Of a DNA stretch of 64,000 nucleotides, positions 24,545-33,843 are shown piece after piece. The stretch spans positions 1-64,000 of the forward strand of contig CAWISP010000039.1 in NCBI GenBank assembly GCA_963838775.1, given 5' to 3'. Each line of letters begins with the position of its first letter. The first letter of the stretch is position 1. The position numbers were made by a program, and so were the translations under genes. Below the pieces are notes generated by a model. That model saw only the letters and a list, made by a program, of their open reading frames with translations. It had not been told where the DNA came from and made no database searches. Source of the stretch: Chersky-840 sp963838775 (GTDB lineage: Bacteria > Actinomycetota > Acidimicrobiia > Acidimicrobiales > UBA8190).

Positions 24545-25033
24545 ATGAGGGTGTGGATCCTCGGGACGGTGGGGACTGCCGTGGTGCTCGCCGTCGCGTT
24601 CGCCCTCGTCTCCGTGCACTACGACGACACCGTTCTGAGCCCCGTCGCGTGCCCCGCCTCCGCCACGGTCAATGCGGTGCTGGGCACGACCCTGGGCAAG
24701 GTGTCGGGGATCCAGTTCTCAGACTTTCATTCGTGCAGCTACGCCCAGGGCACCGACACCTCGGCGTTGGGGATCGATGTCGCCGCTCCGAACAAGCTCT
24801 CTGGCGCCTTCGGCCCCGACCCGTGCCGAAAGAGACAGCACCTCACGGTGGCCGGCCACACGGCGTGCTCGGTGGCGGGGACACCCGGCACCACGCCGGG
24901 CCGGCCCTCGCTGTTCATCGAGACGAGCCAGGGAGATTGGCAGTTCACGACGAACCTGGCCTCGGTGTCGATCACGCAGCTGGAGTCACTCGCCAAGGCC
25001 CTGCTCAGCTCGCCACGCCCGCGGTTCGCCTGA
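24545..25033 (+). CDS. Hypothetical membrane-anchored or secreted protein
   Basis: A 162-residue protein I do not recognise. Residues 2-25 (VWILGTVGTAVVLAVAFALV) form a signal anchor or signal peptide. The mature part has five cysteines (CPASATVN, SCSYAQG, PCRKRQ, ACSVAG), which could form disulfides outside the cell. Its layout resembles small DUF3558-like lipoproteins but no lipobox Cys follows the hydrophobic stretch closely. ATG at 24545. It converges with the signal peptidase gene, with a hairpin in between. Confidence 0.6.
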   Translation: MRVWILGTVGTAVVLAVAFALVSVHYDDTVLSPVACPASATVNAVLGTTLGKVSGIQFSDFHSCSYAQGTDTSALGIDVAAPNKLSGAFGPDPCRKRQHLTVAGHTACSVAGTPGTTPGRPSLFIETSQGDWQFTTNLASVSITQLESLAKALLSSPRPRFA

Positions 25034-25035
25034 AC

Positions 25036-25051
25036 GGCCGGGGGACCGGCC
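25036..25051. terminator. Hairpin between convergent genes
   Basis: GGCCGG-GGGA-CCGGCC, a perfect 6-bp stem directly after the stop of the hypothetical gene, with no T run. Candidate terminator for the plus-strand gene. Confidence 0.4.
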
Positions 25052-25106
25052 TCGAACCGCGGGCTCCGAAGCACCCGCCTCGAAGCACCGGCCTGAAACT
25101 ACCGGT

Positions 25107-25646
25107 CTAGAACCAGTGGAACCAGGGGTGCCCGCTCCTCCAGATGACCAGGTCCACCTTGCCGATGATGGAGGAGCCCGGGACCGTGCCCCAGTAGCGG
25201 CTGTCATCGGAGTCCCCCCGGCAGTCCCCCATCACGAAGTAGTGGTCAGCGTGCGATCTTCGTCGTCTTGATGTGTTCCGAGCTCTGGGAGCAGTCCCCG
25301 GTGAGCGCCGGCAGCCACGGCTCGGACAGCGGCTTCCCGTTGATGAGCACGGTGTTCCCCACCGACGAGATGGTCTCTCCCGGAAGGCCGATGACGCGTT
25401 TGACGAGCACGGCCGGCCCCCCCTGGTCGGCCGGCACGTTGTGGAACACCACGATGTCGCCCCGGTGGATGGTGGACGAGAGCTTGTCGACCACGATGCG
25501 GTCGCCGGGCATCAGGGTCGGTGTCATCGACGCGCGTGGGCACGAAGTACGTCTGGACGGCGTAGGCGCGCGCCGCCGGTCGAGATGAGCAGCACCGCGG
25601 CGACGAACACCACCCACCCGAGGACCGTTCGTGCCCGGGGTGACAT
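25107..25646 (-). CDS. lepB: Signal peptidase I (three frame breaks)
   Basis: All parts of a type I signal peptidase are present in order but spread over three frames. The N-terminal membrane anchor TVLGWVVFVAAVLLIS runs to a break near 25573. YAVQTYFVPT runs to a break near 25531. SMTPTLMPGDRIVVDKLS carries the catalytic Ser, and VLVKRVIGLPGE carries the catalytic Lys. After a break near 25250 comes box D/E, MGDCRGDSDDSRYWGTV, ending GHPWFHWF and TAG at 25107-25109. The total span is 540 bp, about 179 residues, a normal compact actinobacterial LepB. Because every catalytic box is intact, three base errors are more likely than a pseudogene. Confidence 0.82.
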
Positions 25647-25791
25647 CCGCGCTCGGCCGCGCCGATGACGGAGGGAGCGTGGTCGGGGCGGGGTCCGGCG
25701 CTGATGGTCACGGTCCAATCATCGCTCACCGCAGCGTCCCCCCAAGGTCGGCGAGCCCTTTCGATACGTCCCTCGTCATCTCGAGCCCTGC

Positions 25792-26632
25792 TCAGCCGAC
25801 CGATTCCAGGAATCGCTGACGCTGCGCCGCGAACCACGCCCGTCGCCGGTCGTAGCGCTCCATGCCTCCCATCTGGTCGCGCAGGGCCAGAAACGCCGTC
25901 TCGCCTCTGTCGATCCGGCGTTGCAGAAAGGCGCCCCCACGGGCCACGTTGCGGTCGATGGCGTCGACGAGCCCGGCCCGGTCGGGCGCCAGGCCGTAGG
26001 CGTCGGCCACCACGCCGCAGGCGGACGAAGGGATCGAGCCCACCGCGTCCCGTCCGGGCCGCGTCCTCGGGAGCGTCGATGGGCACGGTCATGAGGGCCA
26101 GTCGGGCCAGGTCGTAGAGGCGGGTCCCCGGCGAGGCGAAGTCGAAGTCGAGAAAGGCCACGGCCACGCCGCCGCGGTACACGACGTTCTCGGGGCAGAT
26201 GTCGTTGTGGCAGATCACGTCGCCGGCGGCCAGGTCGCGACCGATGACGGCGCCGGCGCCGCCACGCCCGTCGGCGTCGGGGTCGGCCATCTCCGTGCTC
26301 CACGTCGCCCCGGCCGGGACCACGAAACCGATGGTGGCGTCGTGGAACCGCCTCAGGAGCTCGACCGTCGATGCCAACACGTCGTCACCCTGTGACCACG
26401 CCGGGAACGGCGGGTAGGGAACCTCCCCCGGGATGAACCTCAGTCGCTCCTCACCACCGGGGTCGAAGTCGAGTGGCTCGGGCACCCCGTCGAACCCCGT
26501 GCTCCGGACATGGCGGAGAAGGGCGTGGATGGTGGCCGAGTGCTCGTTCGCCGGCCGCAGCACCACGCCGCCCACGCGCCGCACCGCCCCGGCGTTGGCC
26601 ACCCCGCCTCGCAGCACCTCCTCGTCGGTCAC
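25792..26632 (-). CDS. Aminoglycoside phosphotransferase-family (APH) kinase (one frame break)
   Basis: About 279 residues once one extra base near 26047 is removed. The kinase catalytic loop reads HNDICPENVVY (HxDxxxxN) and the metal-binding loop FLDFDFASPG (the D-x-D-x-A/G type) near residue 150-175. The C-terminal helical part resumes in the next frame (VGSIPSSACGVVADAYGL ... QRQRFLESVG). APH-fold proteins phosphorylate small molecules such as choline, homoserine or antibiotics; the substrate here is unknown. GTG at 26632. Confidence 0.8.
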
Positions 26633-26872
26633 CGCCCCAGACTGCCATCACCACTGTCCGACACGGGACCGGTCCCACCCGCGGCCCGTGCCTCGCAGAA
26701 GATCCTGTCCGTGCCCCGCAGAAGATGGTGCCAGGCACGACGGCAGGACGGCAGGACGTGAAAGTAGGCATCTTGCCTGGCAGTCGCCGACCTCGGGCAG
26801 GTGTCATCGACCGTTGTGCCGAGGCCGCCCGGAGGTTAGGGTGCGAGCACTCGGTGACTGAAGGAGAAAGAC
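26633..26872. promoter_or_regulatory. 240-bp upstream region of the beta-helix gene with short direct repeats
   Basis: No gene. Two near-identical 17-mers (CGTGCCyCGCAGAAGAT) occur at about 26688 and 26715, then the small palindrome GTGCCAGGCAC and two copies of ACGGCAGG. A TAGGGT box at about 26837 is followed by a 30-base leader with GAAGGAGAAAGAC before the ATG at 26873. Confidence 0.4.
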
Positions 26873-28972
26873 ATGCGCGTCCCGAATTTCGTTCGATCCC
26901 ACCGACTCAGCATCTTCGGAAGGTGCGCCGCCGCGCCGCCGCATGCGTGGTGCGCGGCTGGCCATCGTCGGCGCCACCGCCATGGCAAGCATCGTGGGCA
27001 GCGCCGTGCTGGCCCAGCCCGCCAGCGCGGCGACCAACATCCTCTACGTCGCGACCGGGCGGCAGCGACGCCAACAACTGCCTCACGGTCGGAGCCGCCT
27101 GTGCCACGCTCGGGCACGCGCTGTCGCTGGCCGCCAGCGATACCGGCGACACCATCATGATCTCGCCCGGCACCTACACGATGACGGCCGGGTCGTCGAA
27201 CACGTTCCGTCGGGTGCGGCCTTCAACGGCATGACCATCGAGTCCAACGGCGGGACCGCCGCCAACACGATCATCAACGCGGCGGGCGCCATCAACGGCA
27301 TCGCCGTGAACGCCAACAACGTGACCGTCACGGGCATCCAGGTGGAGAACGCCGGAGCGGCGGGCATCATGGTGTCCCCGCCGTCGGGGGCAACCCAGCC
27401 CGCTTCGGTCACGGGAGAGACGATCTCGAACGACATCGTCACCAACAGCGACCAGTGCCAGGCCAACCCGGCCGCCACGGGCTGCGCGGCGGCCATCGGG
27501 GCCGGCGACTACGGCGAGTCGATCTGGCTGATGAGCGTCGTCAACTCCACGCTGTCGGGCTCCACCATCGAGAACGGCCTGGACGGCGGCCTCCTCGTCA
27601 GCGACGAGCTCGGCCCCAACCACGACAACACCATCCAGAACAACCAGGTCCTGAACAACGCGCTCGGCTGCGGGATCACGCTCGCCGCGCACAACCGGGC
27701 TGCCATCTTCTCGAGCGGGCCCAACGCAGGTCAGCCCGATCCGGCCGCGGGTGGCGTCTACAACGAGACCGTCGAGAGCAACACCTCCGACGGCGCCGGG
27801 GCCAACGGGATCGGGCTGTTCAACGCGGCCTACAACAACACGATCGAGGGCAACACGACCGTGGACAACGGCGGGCCGGGCATCGAGATCGACGACGACG
27901 TCCCGGGCGCCGACCTCAACGGCAACTCCATCATCGGCAACACGGTGGGCGTGAACTCGCTTCTGGGCGGGCCCAATGGCAACTCGCCGGGCCAGCACAC
28001 CGTCCACACCACCCAGACGGGGGGCATCCTGGTGATCGCCAGGGTGACGCCGGTGACGGGCACCGTCATCTCGGCCAACACCATCACGGGCAACTACTAC
28101 GGCATCTGGATGTCGGCCATGGCCTCGACCACGACGCTGTCGGCCAACGTCATCACGGTGGCCCAGGGCGGCAAGGCGGTCTTCATCTCACCGGCTCCGG
28201 GCGGCGGCTACTGGCAGCTCGGTTCTGACGGCGGGGTGTTCTCCTTCGGCCAGGCGCCCTTCGAGGGCTCGACCGGTGCCATGAAGCTCAACCAGCCCGT
28301 CGTGGCCATGGCCCCGACCCCCGACGCCGGCGGGTACTGGCTCGTGGCCAAGGACGGCGGCATCTTCAGCTTCGGCGACGCCAACTACTACGGATCGCTG
28401 CCGGGCCTGAAGGTGAAGCGTGTCGAACATCGTCGGCATCGTGCCCACCTTCGACGGGGGCGGCTACTGGCTGGTGGCGTCCGACGGCGGCATCTTCAGC
28501 TTCGGCGACGCCAAGTACTTCGGCTCGCTGCCGGGGCTGAAGGTCAGCGTGTCCGAACATCGTCGCCATCGCCAGCACTCCCGACGGGGGTGGCTACTGG
28601 CTCGTGGCCAAGGACGGCGGCATCTTCAGCTTCGGCGACGCCCTCTACTTCGGCTCGCTGCCGGGGCTGAAGGTCAGCGTGTCCAACGTCGTCGGCATGG
28701 GCACCACCGCTGACGGCGGCGGCTACTGGCTCGTGGCCAAGGACGGCGGCATCTTCGGCTTCGGTGACGCCAAGTACTTCGGCTCGCTGCCGGGGCTGAA
28801 GGTCAGCGTGTCCAACGTGCAAGGCATGTCCGCCACTCCCGACGGCCTCGGCTACTGGTTGGTGGGAACCGACGGCGGGGTCTTCAGCTTCGGCGACGCC
28901 ACCTACTTCGGCTCGCTGCCGGGGCTCGGCATCCACGTGAAGAACATCATCGGCCTGTCGACCACTCCGTAG
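26873..28972 (+). CDS. Secreted right-handed beta-helix protein with C-terminal GYW repeats (five frame breaks)
   Basis: About 700 codons when five frame breaks are joined (near 26935, 27055, 27213, 28419, 28556). The N-terminus is a signal peptide (ARLAIVGATAMASIVGSAVLA, cleavage near QPASAA). A parallel beta-helix follows (about residues 50-430): rungs such as NNVTVTGIQVENAGAAGI and NNTIEGNTTVDNGGPGIEI, with the usual asparagine ladders. The last 250 residues are six copies of a roughly 43-residue repeat with core GGYWLVAxDGGIFSFGDAxYFGS. The beta-helix part resembles polysaccharide-binding or lyase-type surface proteins, but I see no catalytic motif. The same repeat occurs in the CHAP protein at 57895. 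ATG at 26873 with GGAGA five bases upstream. Confidence 0.8.
28201..28960 (+). repeat. Six tandem GYW/DGGxFSFGDA repeat units
   Basis: Six units of about 129 bp starting near 28201, 28330, 28460, 28590, 28720 and 28850, each encoding (G)GYW..(A/G).DGG(I/V)FSFG(D/Q)A..(Y/F)GS(L/T). Units 3-5 are nearly identical at DNA level (GGGGCTGAAGGTCAGCGTGTC joins). Two of the five frame breaks in the gene lie at unit junctions, where repeat similarity could mislead read correction. The fold is probably a beta-propeller-like blade array; that is inference. Confidence 0.8.
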
Positions 28973-29017
28973 ACCACGCTCACTCAATAGACCGAGCTCT
29001 GACCATCCCGGGCGGCT

Positions 29018-29047
29018 CCGGGTGTGCGCCTATCGGCGTGCACCCGG
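29018..29047 (+). terminator. Long imperfect hairpin after the beta-helix gene
   Basis: CCGGGTGTGCGCC - TATC - GGCGTGCACCCGG pairs 11 of 13 positions. It lies 46 bp past the stop of the beta-helix gene and before the convergent secreted-protein gene. No T run follows. Confidence 0.45.
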
Positions 29048-29054
29048 TCCGCCC

Positions 29055-29088
29055 CGGGATCACAGCGCGGGATCACGGCCGGGATCAC
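29055..29088. repeat. Three direct copies of CGGGATCAC
   Basis: Copies start at 29055, 29068 and 29080 (13- and 12-base spacing) between two convergent genes. The downstream sequence GATCCGATCGGGTCGTGATC continues the GATC-rich theme. No function can be assigned. Confidence 0.4.
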
Positions 29089-29240
29089 GGCGCGGGCCGA
29101 TCCGATCGGGTCGTGATCAGTGACGTGCCGCTGCCTGACCGGTAACGGCGACGATCCCACGTGGGCTCGGCGAACCCCGCCGGTGACGACGAGGTGCACG
29201 CGGGCTGACAGCCGGGGCCCGGCTTGCGGTCAGGTTTGGA

Positions 29241-30066
29241 TCAGTGCCTCTTCACCACCCACACGAAGGTGACGGTGGCGGAGTCGACCGAGTCCGACAC
29301 GGTCACACGTGCCGTGCTTCTTGCCCGTGGCCGTCGGCCGGCCCGAGATCACACCCGAGGACGGGTTGATCGACATGCCGGCCGGGAGCCCGGCGGCCTG
29401 GTAGGCGAGCGTCTCGGTGGGCGAGGCGTCGACCGCCCGGACATGGAGGCTGACGGCCGTGCCGAGAGCGGAGGTCTGCTTGCCGGGATTGGTGACGGCG
29501 ATGGGTGTCCAGCACGAGGTCGGGCCCGAGAAGATCGGGGCTGTCGTGACCGGGAGGTCCGACGGTGGGTCGACGATGACGGTGGGGTTGGCGGGGTCGT
29601 CGATCGAGTCGGCACGCGTCCACGTGCTCTCACAAGCCCGCAGTGCCTTCTTCTCGGGCGCGGTGCGTGACCGCGCGTCTCCCCCCGCCCACATGTCGAA
29701 GCGGTAGAGGTGGAATTGGGCCCAGTCGCTGTCGCATTCCGAGCACTCGTCTTCGTGGATGAAGTAGCGCTTCATGTACGGGACGTAGATGACCTGGCAC
29801 CAGCCCAGCTCGCTGACGTCGGTGGCGAAGGTCACGGGGTTGGAGAACGTCCCCACCCCGCCCGCCGTGCCGTGCAGGCACGGGTGGGCGATGCCCGGTC
29901 CCGGAGGCGAGTTGTCGGCCCAGCCGTAGAGCGTCATGAACGCCTTCACGTTGGTGGGGCCCTGGGCGTTCGCCGCCGTGGGGGCGCCGAAGACGCCGAG
30001 CGCCACCACCAGGGCGCCGAGGGCGACAAGGCTCCGAGGAGAGCGCAGCCGCGACGTCGTGGTCAC
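29241..30066 (-). CDS. Secreted protein with double-psi-barrel-like and Ig-like domains (one frame break)
   Basis: About 274 residues after removing one extra base near 29311. A signal peptide covers residues 1-34 (LVALGALVVALGVFGAP, cleavage near ANAQG). The first domain (about 35-150) reads FMTLYGWADNSPPGPGIAHP, then GTYS-like GVGTFSNPVTFATD and YVPYMKRYFIHEDECSECD, which resembles RlpA/3D-type barrels of fungal and Streptomyces secreted proteins, including the acidic residue before the Cys pair. The second domain is an Ig-like module ending ISGRPTATGKK ... VTFVWVVKR. Both domains lie outside the cell. The frame break only affects the last strand. Confidence 0.7.
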
Positions 30067-30144
30067 GGCTGCGCAGCGTAACCCACGCCGTTGTGCACCG
30101 CCCCGGCGGCCGCCGTACCGCTACGGGTTCGCGAGCGCTGCGGC

Positions 30145-30843
30145 TCAGTACAGGGGCGACCAGCTGCTCGTGCGCAGGAGCTTGCTCTCCCAGCTGTCAC
30201 GGTAGGCCAGCGCGTCGTGCATGAACTGGCCCGGCTGGCGGTGGGCGGGGTCGGTGTCGTGGGTCAGCAGGTGCATGAGAACCTGGTTGTTCACGATCTT
30301 CTGCATCAGGATCGCCTCCTTGCGCAGGCCCGCGCCGAAGGCGACCTGGAAGACGGCCTGGATGTCCAGGAGGTTGGCGGCCCGCTCCTTCATGGGCCCG
30401 TAGTACCCCGTGCCCCAGAACTCGACGTAGTCGTCGATGGGAGCGAAGGGATGGCCGGTGTCCTCCATGTACAGCGACAGCTCGTGGGTCGTCCCGTCGG
30501 TGGGGACCGTGCCGAGGTCGAGGTCGGCCATCGGCGACCAGTGCACGCCGAAGAGCAGCTTTCCGGTGACGCCGTGGCGCAACTCGTCGACCTTGCGCGC
30601 CCATTCCTTGAGATCGCCGCGCTGGACGCGTCTCGCCAGGTCCTCCCACGCCGCGCCGTCGCGCAGGGCCGTGATGGTGACGACGTTGTAGGCCGGCCCG
30701 CTGCCGTGGGCGTGGTGGCAGAACCACAGCAGCCGGGCATCGGCGCTCTTGGCCAGCGTGGGCATCCACTCGTCGCGGAACGCCGATTCGAATTCCTCCT
30801 CGGCCGCCCCCTTGACCTGATGAACTTCGTGCAGGAAGAGCAT
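30145..30843 (-). CDS. Hypothetical protein, possibly dimeric alpha/beta-barrel (NIPSNAP-like)
   Basis: A complete 232-residue cytosolic protein. It starts MLFLHEVHQVKGAAEEEFESAFRD, a pattern seen in dimeric alpha/beta-barrel (ABM/NIPSNAP-like) proteins, and continues with LLWFCHHAHGSGPAYNVVTITALRDGAAW. The second half (EFWGTGYYGPM, RKEAILMQKIVNNQ) may be another half-barrel. I cannot name a substrate. ATG at 30843 has TACAGT 8 bases upstream. It lies beside the SDR gene, divergent, in the catabolic section; a role with CoA intermediates would be a guess. Confidence 0.6.
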   Translation of the reverse strand: MLFLHEVHQVKGAAEEEFESAFRDEWMPTLAKSADARLLWFCHHAHGSGPAYNVVTITALRDGAAWEDLARRVQRGDLKEWARKVDELRHGVTGKLLFGVHWSPMADLDLGTVPTDGTTHELSLYMEDTGHPFAPIDDYVEFWGTGYYGPMKERAANLLDIQAVFQVAFGAGLRKEAILMQKIVNNQVLMHLLTHDTDPAHRQPGQFMHDALAYRDSWESKLLRTSSWSPLY

Positions 30844-30851
30844 GGGCGGTC

Positions 30852-30857
30852 ACTGTA
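30852..30857 (-). promoter_or_regulatory. Leaderless -10 box of the gene at 30145-30843
   Basis: TACAGT on the minus strand, 8 bases before the ATG at 30843. Confidence 0.45.
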
Positions 30858-31028
30858 CGGCGTTCCGGGGACTGTGCGCTGGCGGGGGCCTGGCGGTGTC
30901 GGCACAGGTCGGTGAAGGTGCATACATCGGTGCACCGAGGTCGAGCACGCGCTCGGTGGGACCGCCGTTGACCCGTCCGACCCGGGCTGCGAGGATGCGG
31001 CCGGGTTCTCCACCGAAGGCGAGGAACG

Positions 31029-31870
31029 ATGGGCCGACTCGAGGGACGACGTGCGGTCATCACGGGGGCGGCCAGTGGCATCGGTGAGGCGACCGCCCGG
31101 CTCTTCGTGCGTGAAGGCGCCGCTGTCGTCGTGGCCGACGTCGACGACGACCGGGACAAGCAGGTCGCGGACGAGCTGCGGCGAGAGCGGGTCGCTTCGT
31201 GCACACCGACGTCACCCAGGAGCACGACGTCGAGGCTGCGGTGGCCGTGGCCGTCGACACCTTCGGCGGCCTCGACTGCATCTTCAACAATGCGGGCAAT
31301 CCCGGCTCGACGGCGGGATCGAAGATGTCGACATGGCGATGTTCGACCGCACCGTGGCCATCCATCTGCGTGGCGTCTTCCTCGGCATCCGGGCCGCAGC
31401 GCGCGTGATGAAGCCCCAGGGCACGGGCAGCATCGTCAACACCTCGAGCGTGGCCGGGCTCGCGGCCAACTACGCCGGGCATGACTACAGCGCGTGCAAG
31501 GCGGCCATCGCCCACCTGACGCGCACGACGGCGAACGAGCTCGGGGAGCACGGCGTCCGGGTCAACGCCATCTGCCCCGGAGGCATCGCCACCTCGATCT
31601 TCGCCCGGGCCGCCGGGCTCGAAGGCGACGCCGCTCAGGCCACGGTCGAGTTCATGGCCTCGGCCCTCGGCGACATGGCGCCGATCCGGCGCGCCGGCCG
31701 ACCCATCGACATCGCCGAAGCCGCCCTGTGGCTCGCCAGCGACGTCGTCGAGCTTCGTGAACGGTCAGGTCATCGCCGTCGACGGCGGCCTCACCACCGG
31801 CCCTCTCCACCGGGAGCAGCACGCCCGGATCGACGGGCTCATGGAGATCCTGCAGACACCCCCGTCCTGA
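31029..31870 (+). CDS. Short-chain dehydrogenase/reductase (three frame breaks)
   Basis: A classical SDR of about 280 residues spread over frames with breaks near 31193, 31310 and 31752. Cofactor motif AVITGAASGIGEATAR (TGxxxGIG), NNAG as IFNNAGNPG, catalytic Ser in NTSSVAGLAAN and Tyr/Lys in YSACKAAI, then the C-terminal NGQVIAVDGGLTTGP. An Asp after VVVADVD suggests NAD(H) preference. Substrate unknown; hydroxysteroid dehydrogenases belong to this family. ATG at 31029 after GGCGAGGAACG. The stop TGA at 31868-31870 sits in the first copy of a small CCCCCGTCCTG repeat. Confidence 0.8.
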
Positions 31871-31905
31871 GCGCCGTCCCCCGTCCTGAGCCCGCCCCCG
31901 TCCTG
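31859..31905. repeat. Three copies of CCCCCGTCCTG between convergent genes
   Basis: Copies at 31859, 31878 and 31895. A related array (CCCCCGTCCTCG, three copies) follows the thiolase gene at 42.4 kb. Both lie just after the stop codon of a plus-strand gene. Confidence 0.5.
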
Positions 31906-31957
31906 GTCAGGAGGCGGTCTGCGCCCCTCGCGCCGGCGGAACCCGACCCGCGAGCGT

Positions 31958-32736
31958 TCAGGTCCGGGCGTGCGGCTGCTCGAGCGCATAGACCATCGTG
32001 ATCTGCGCCGACTCCTGCTGGGTGCCAGGTTGCAGCGGCACCGCGCTCGGGAGCGTTGGCTGCGCCGACGCTCGCCACCGACTGTGCGTAACCGAAGTCG
32101 GGCGTCGACTGGTCGGTGAGCGAGCACACGGGCCCGAGCCGCTCGCCGGCGGCCTGGGCCATCGACCGGGCATGGCTCACCGCCTGATGGACGGCGTCGG
32201 TGCGGGCGGTGTCCTCGATGGCCCTCGGGTCGTCGATGGAAAAGGTCAGCGAGTCGATCCGCGTCGCGTTCCCCGCCGCCGCGGTCAGGCTGTCGAGCAC
32301 CGATCCCGCCGTGGAGACGTTCCTGAGCTTGGCCGTGATGGTGTTCGTCATCTCGTAGCCCGTGACGTTGCCGGCCAGGTTGAGCTGGGGCTGGATCGAC
32401 ACGTTCGAGGTCTGGATGTCCTTGGCGGCCACCCCGCCTCGGGTGAGCACGGCCGTGACGGCCGACGCCTTGGTGTTGTCGTCGACGAGTGACGCCTGCG
32501 CGCTCGGGTCGGTGACGTCGATGTCCACCGACACGGTCAGGACATCCGGGGCCGCCGAGGCGTTCCCGGTCCCCTGCACCGTCAGCTTGGGGGCCGAGCC
32601 CCCGCACGGTGCCGTCGATCCCGTCGATGCCGCCGAAGTCGTGTCCGAGGCCGCCAGTCCGAGTGCCACTCCCCCGACAGCCAGCGCAGTCGACGACCGC
32701 GATCACGCCCCCGACCCGCAGGTTTCGTTGCTCCAT
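31958..32736 (-). CDS. SIMPL-domain (DUF541) secreted protein (two frame breaks)
   Basis: About 259 residues when breaks near 32690 and 32055 are joined. The N-terminus MEQRNLRVGGVIAVV continues in the next frame as ALAVGGVALGLAASDT, forming a signal peptide or anchor. The SIMPL domain follows: KLTVQGTGNASAAPDVLTV (strand 1), QTSNVSIQPQLN, GYEMTNTITAKLRN and the acidic end of the domain, then the C-terminal SAVPLQPGTQQESAQITMVY. The family is periplasmic or secreted and of unclear function. It converges with the SDR gene. Confidence 0.8.
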
Positions 32737-32832
32737 CGTCCTCGTACCTCCCCGATCGGCGCCGTGCGCCCGGAGGACGCGTCCGACGGCACCACGGTTC
32801 AGACGAACGGCGATGCGGGAAGGTTCCCCCGA

Positions 32833-33777
32833 TCAGCGGGAGAGGAGCGGCCCCACCTGCTCGCCGAAGGCGGCGATCTGGTCGCAGAGCTCCTCGAGGG
32901 AGCGGTTGGGAAAGCGCATCTGGATGTGCGACACACCCATGTCGATCAACTCGGCCAGGTTCTCGGCGATGCGGTCCGGGCTCCCCGACACGGTCCCCCG
33001 GGGAAGCTCGTGGTCGGGCTCGCCGACGTGGAACACACCCGCCAGCGCGCCGATCTCGATGGGCACCCCATTGCGCAAGTCCTGGCGAAGTTCTTTGAGC
33101 TGGGCGACCTGGTCGCGCATGTCGCTCCGCCGCACCGTCTGGGGGAGCCAGCCGTCACCGCGCTGGGCGGCCCGGCGCAGCGCCGCACGAGAGGAGCCTC
33201 CCACCCAGATCGGCGGCCGCGGCTGCTGCACGGCCCGGGGGCTGACACCGAGGTCGCTCGCCGGCCAGCGCGGGCCCGGGAGGGTCGGGTACTCGTCGGT
33301 GAGCGCGACCGCCAGCGCGTCGATGGCTTCGTCGAGACCCGCACCCCGTTGCTCGAAAGGCGGACCGAAGAGGTCGAACTCCTCGTTGACGTGCCCCGCC
33401 CCCACGCCGATGATGACGCGGCCCCCCGACAGCACGTCCAGGGTGGCGAACTCCTTGGCGACCCGCAACGGGTGGCGCTGGGCGGCGATGTAGACGTGGC
33501 TCATGAGCCGGATCCGGGTCGTGATCCCCGCCAACCACCCGAGCGTCGCGATCGTGTCGTACCAGGTCGTGCTCATCGCCCCCGCCAGCCGGCGCGGGAT
33601 GGCGGTGTGGTCGCACACCGCCACGTAGAAGAACCCGCTGTCCTCGGCCTGGCGTGCCACCCGGGCCAGCTCGGCGGGACCGGCGCCGAGCTCCCAGTCC
33701 TCGACGTAGATCGTGGACTGCGACTGGATCGGCAGCTGGATGCCGAACACGACTCGACCGTCGGGGATGATCTGCAC
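32833..33777 (-). CDS. LLM-class F420-dependent oxidoreductase
   Basis: A complete 314-residue luciferase-like TIM-barrel enzyme. FGIQLPIQSQS at the start, a typical SGFFYVAVCDHTAIP segment, LMSHVYIAAQRHPLRVAKEFATLDVLSGGRVIIGVGAGH, and PPIWVGGSSRAALRRAAQRGDGW are standard LLM blocks. In actinobacteria this group usually uses F420, and mycobacterial Rv3520c in the cholesterol locus is such a protein. GTG at 33777. It lies 66 bp after the acyl-CoA dehydrogenase pair on the same strand, so it may belong to their operon. Confidence 0.87.
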   Translation of the reverse strand: MQIIPDGRVVFGIQLPIQSQSTIYVEDWELGAGPAELARVARQAEDSGFFYVAVCDHTAIPRRLAGAMSTTWYDTIATLGWLAGITTRIRLMSHVYIAAQRHPLRVAKEFATLDVLSGGRVIIGVGAGHVNEEFDLFGPPFEQRGAGLDEAIDALAVALTDEYPTLPGPRWPASDLGVSPRAVQQPRPPIWVGGSSRAALRRAAQRGDGWLPQTVRRSDMRDQVAQLKELRQDLRNGVPIEIGALAGVFHVGEPDHELPRGTVSGSPDRIAENLAELIDMGVSHIQMRFPNRSLEELCDQIAAFGEQVGPLLSR

Positions 33778-33843
33778 CGGCTCGGCCCGCGTCGGCTCTG
33801 CGTCGTCTTGTCACGTTTCGTCCCCTCGGTCGCGTTCGATCGA

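Noticed and set aside
26633..26872. Small coding frame upstream of the beta-helix gene
   Set aside because: The open frames on both strands are shadows with no conserved features; only short direct repeats and a promoter-like box are visible.
29055..29105. Origin of replication or iterons from the CGGGATCAC copies
   Set aside because: Only three copies, no DnaA boxes or dnaA/dnaN genes nearby, and the sequence is not A/T-rich.
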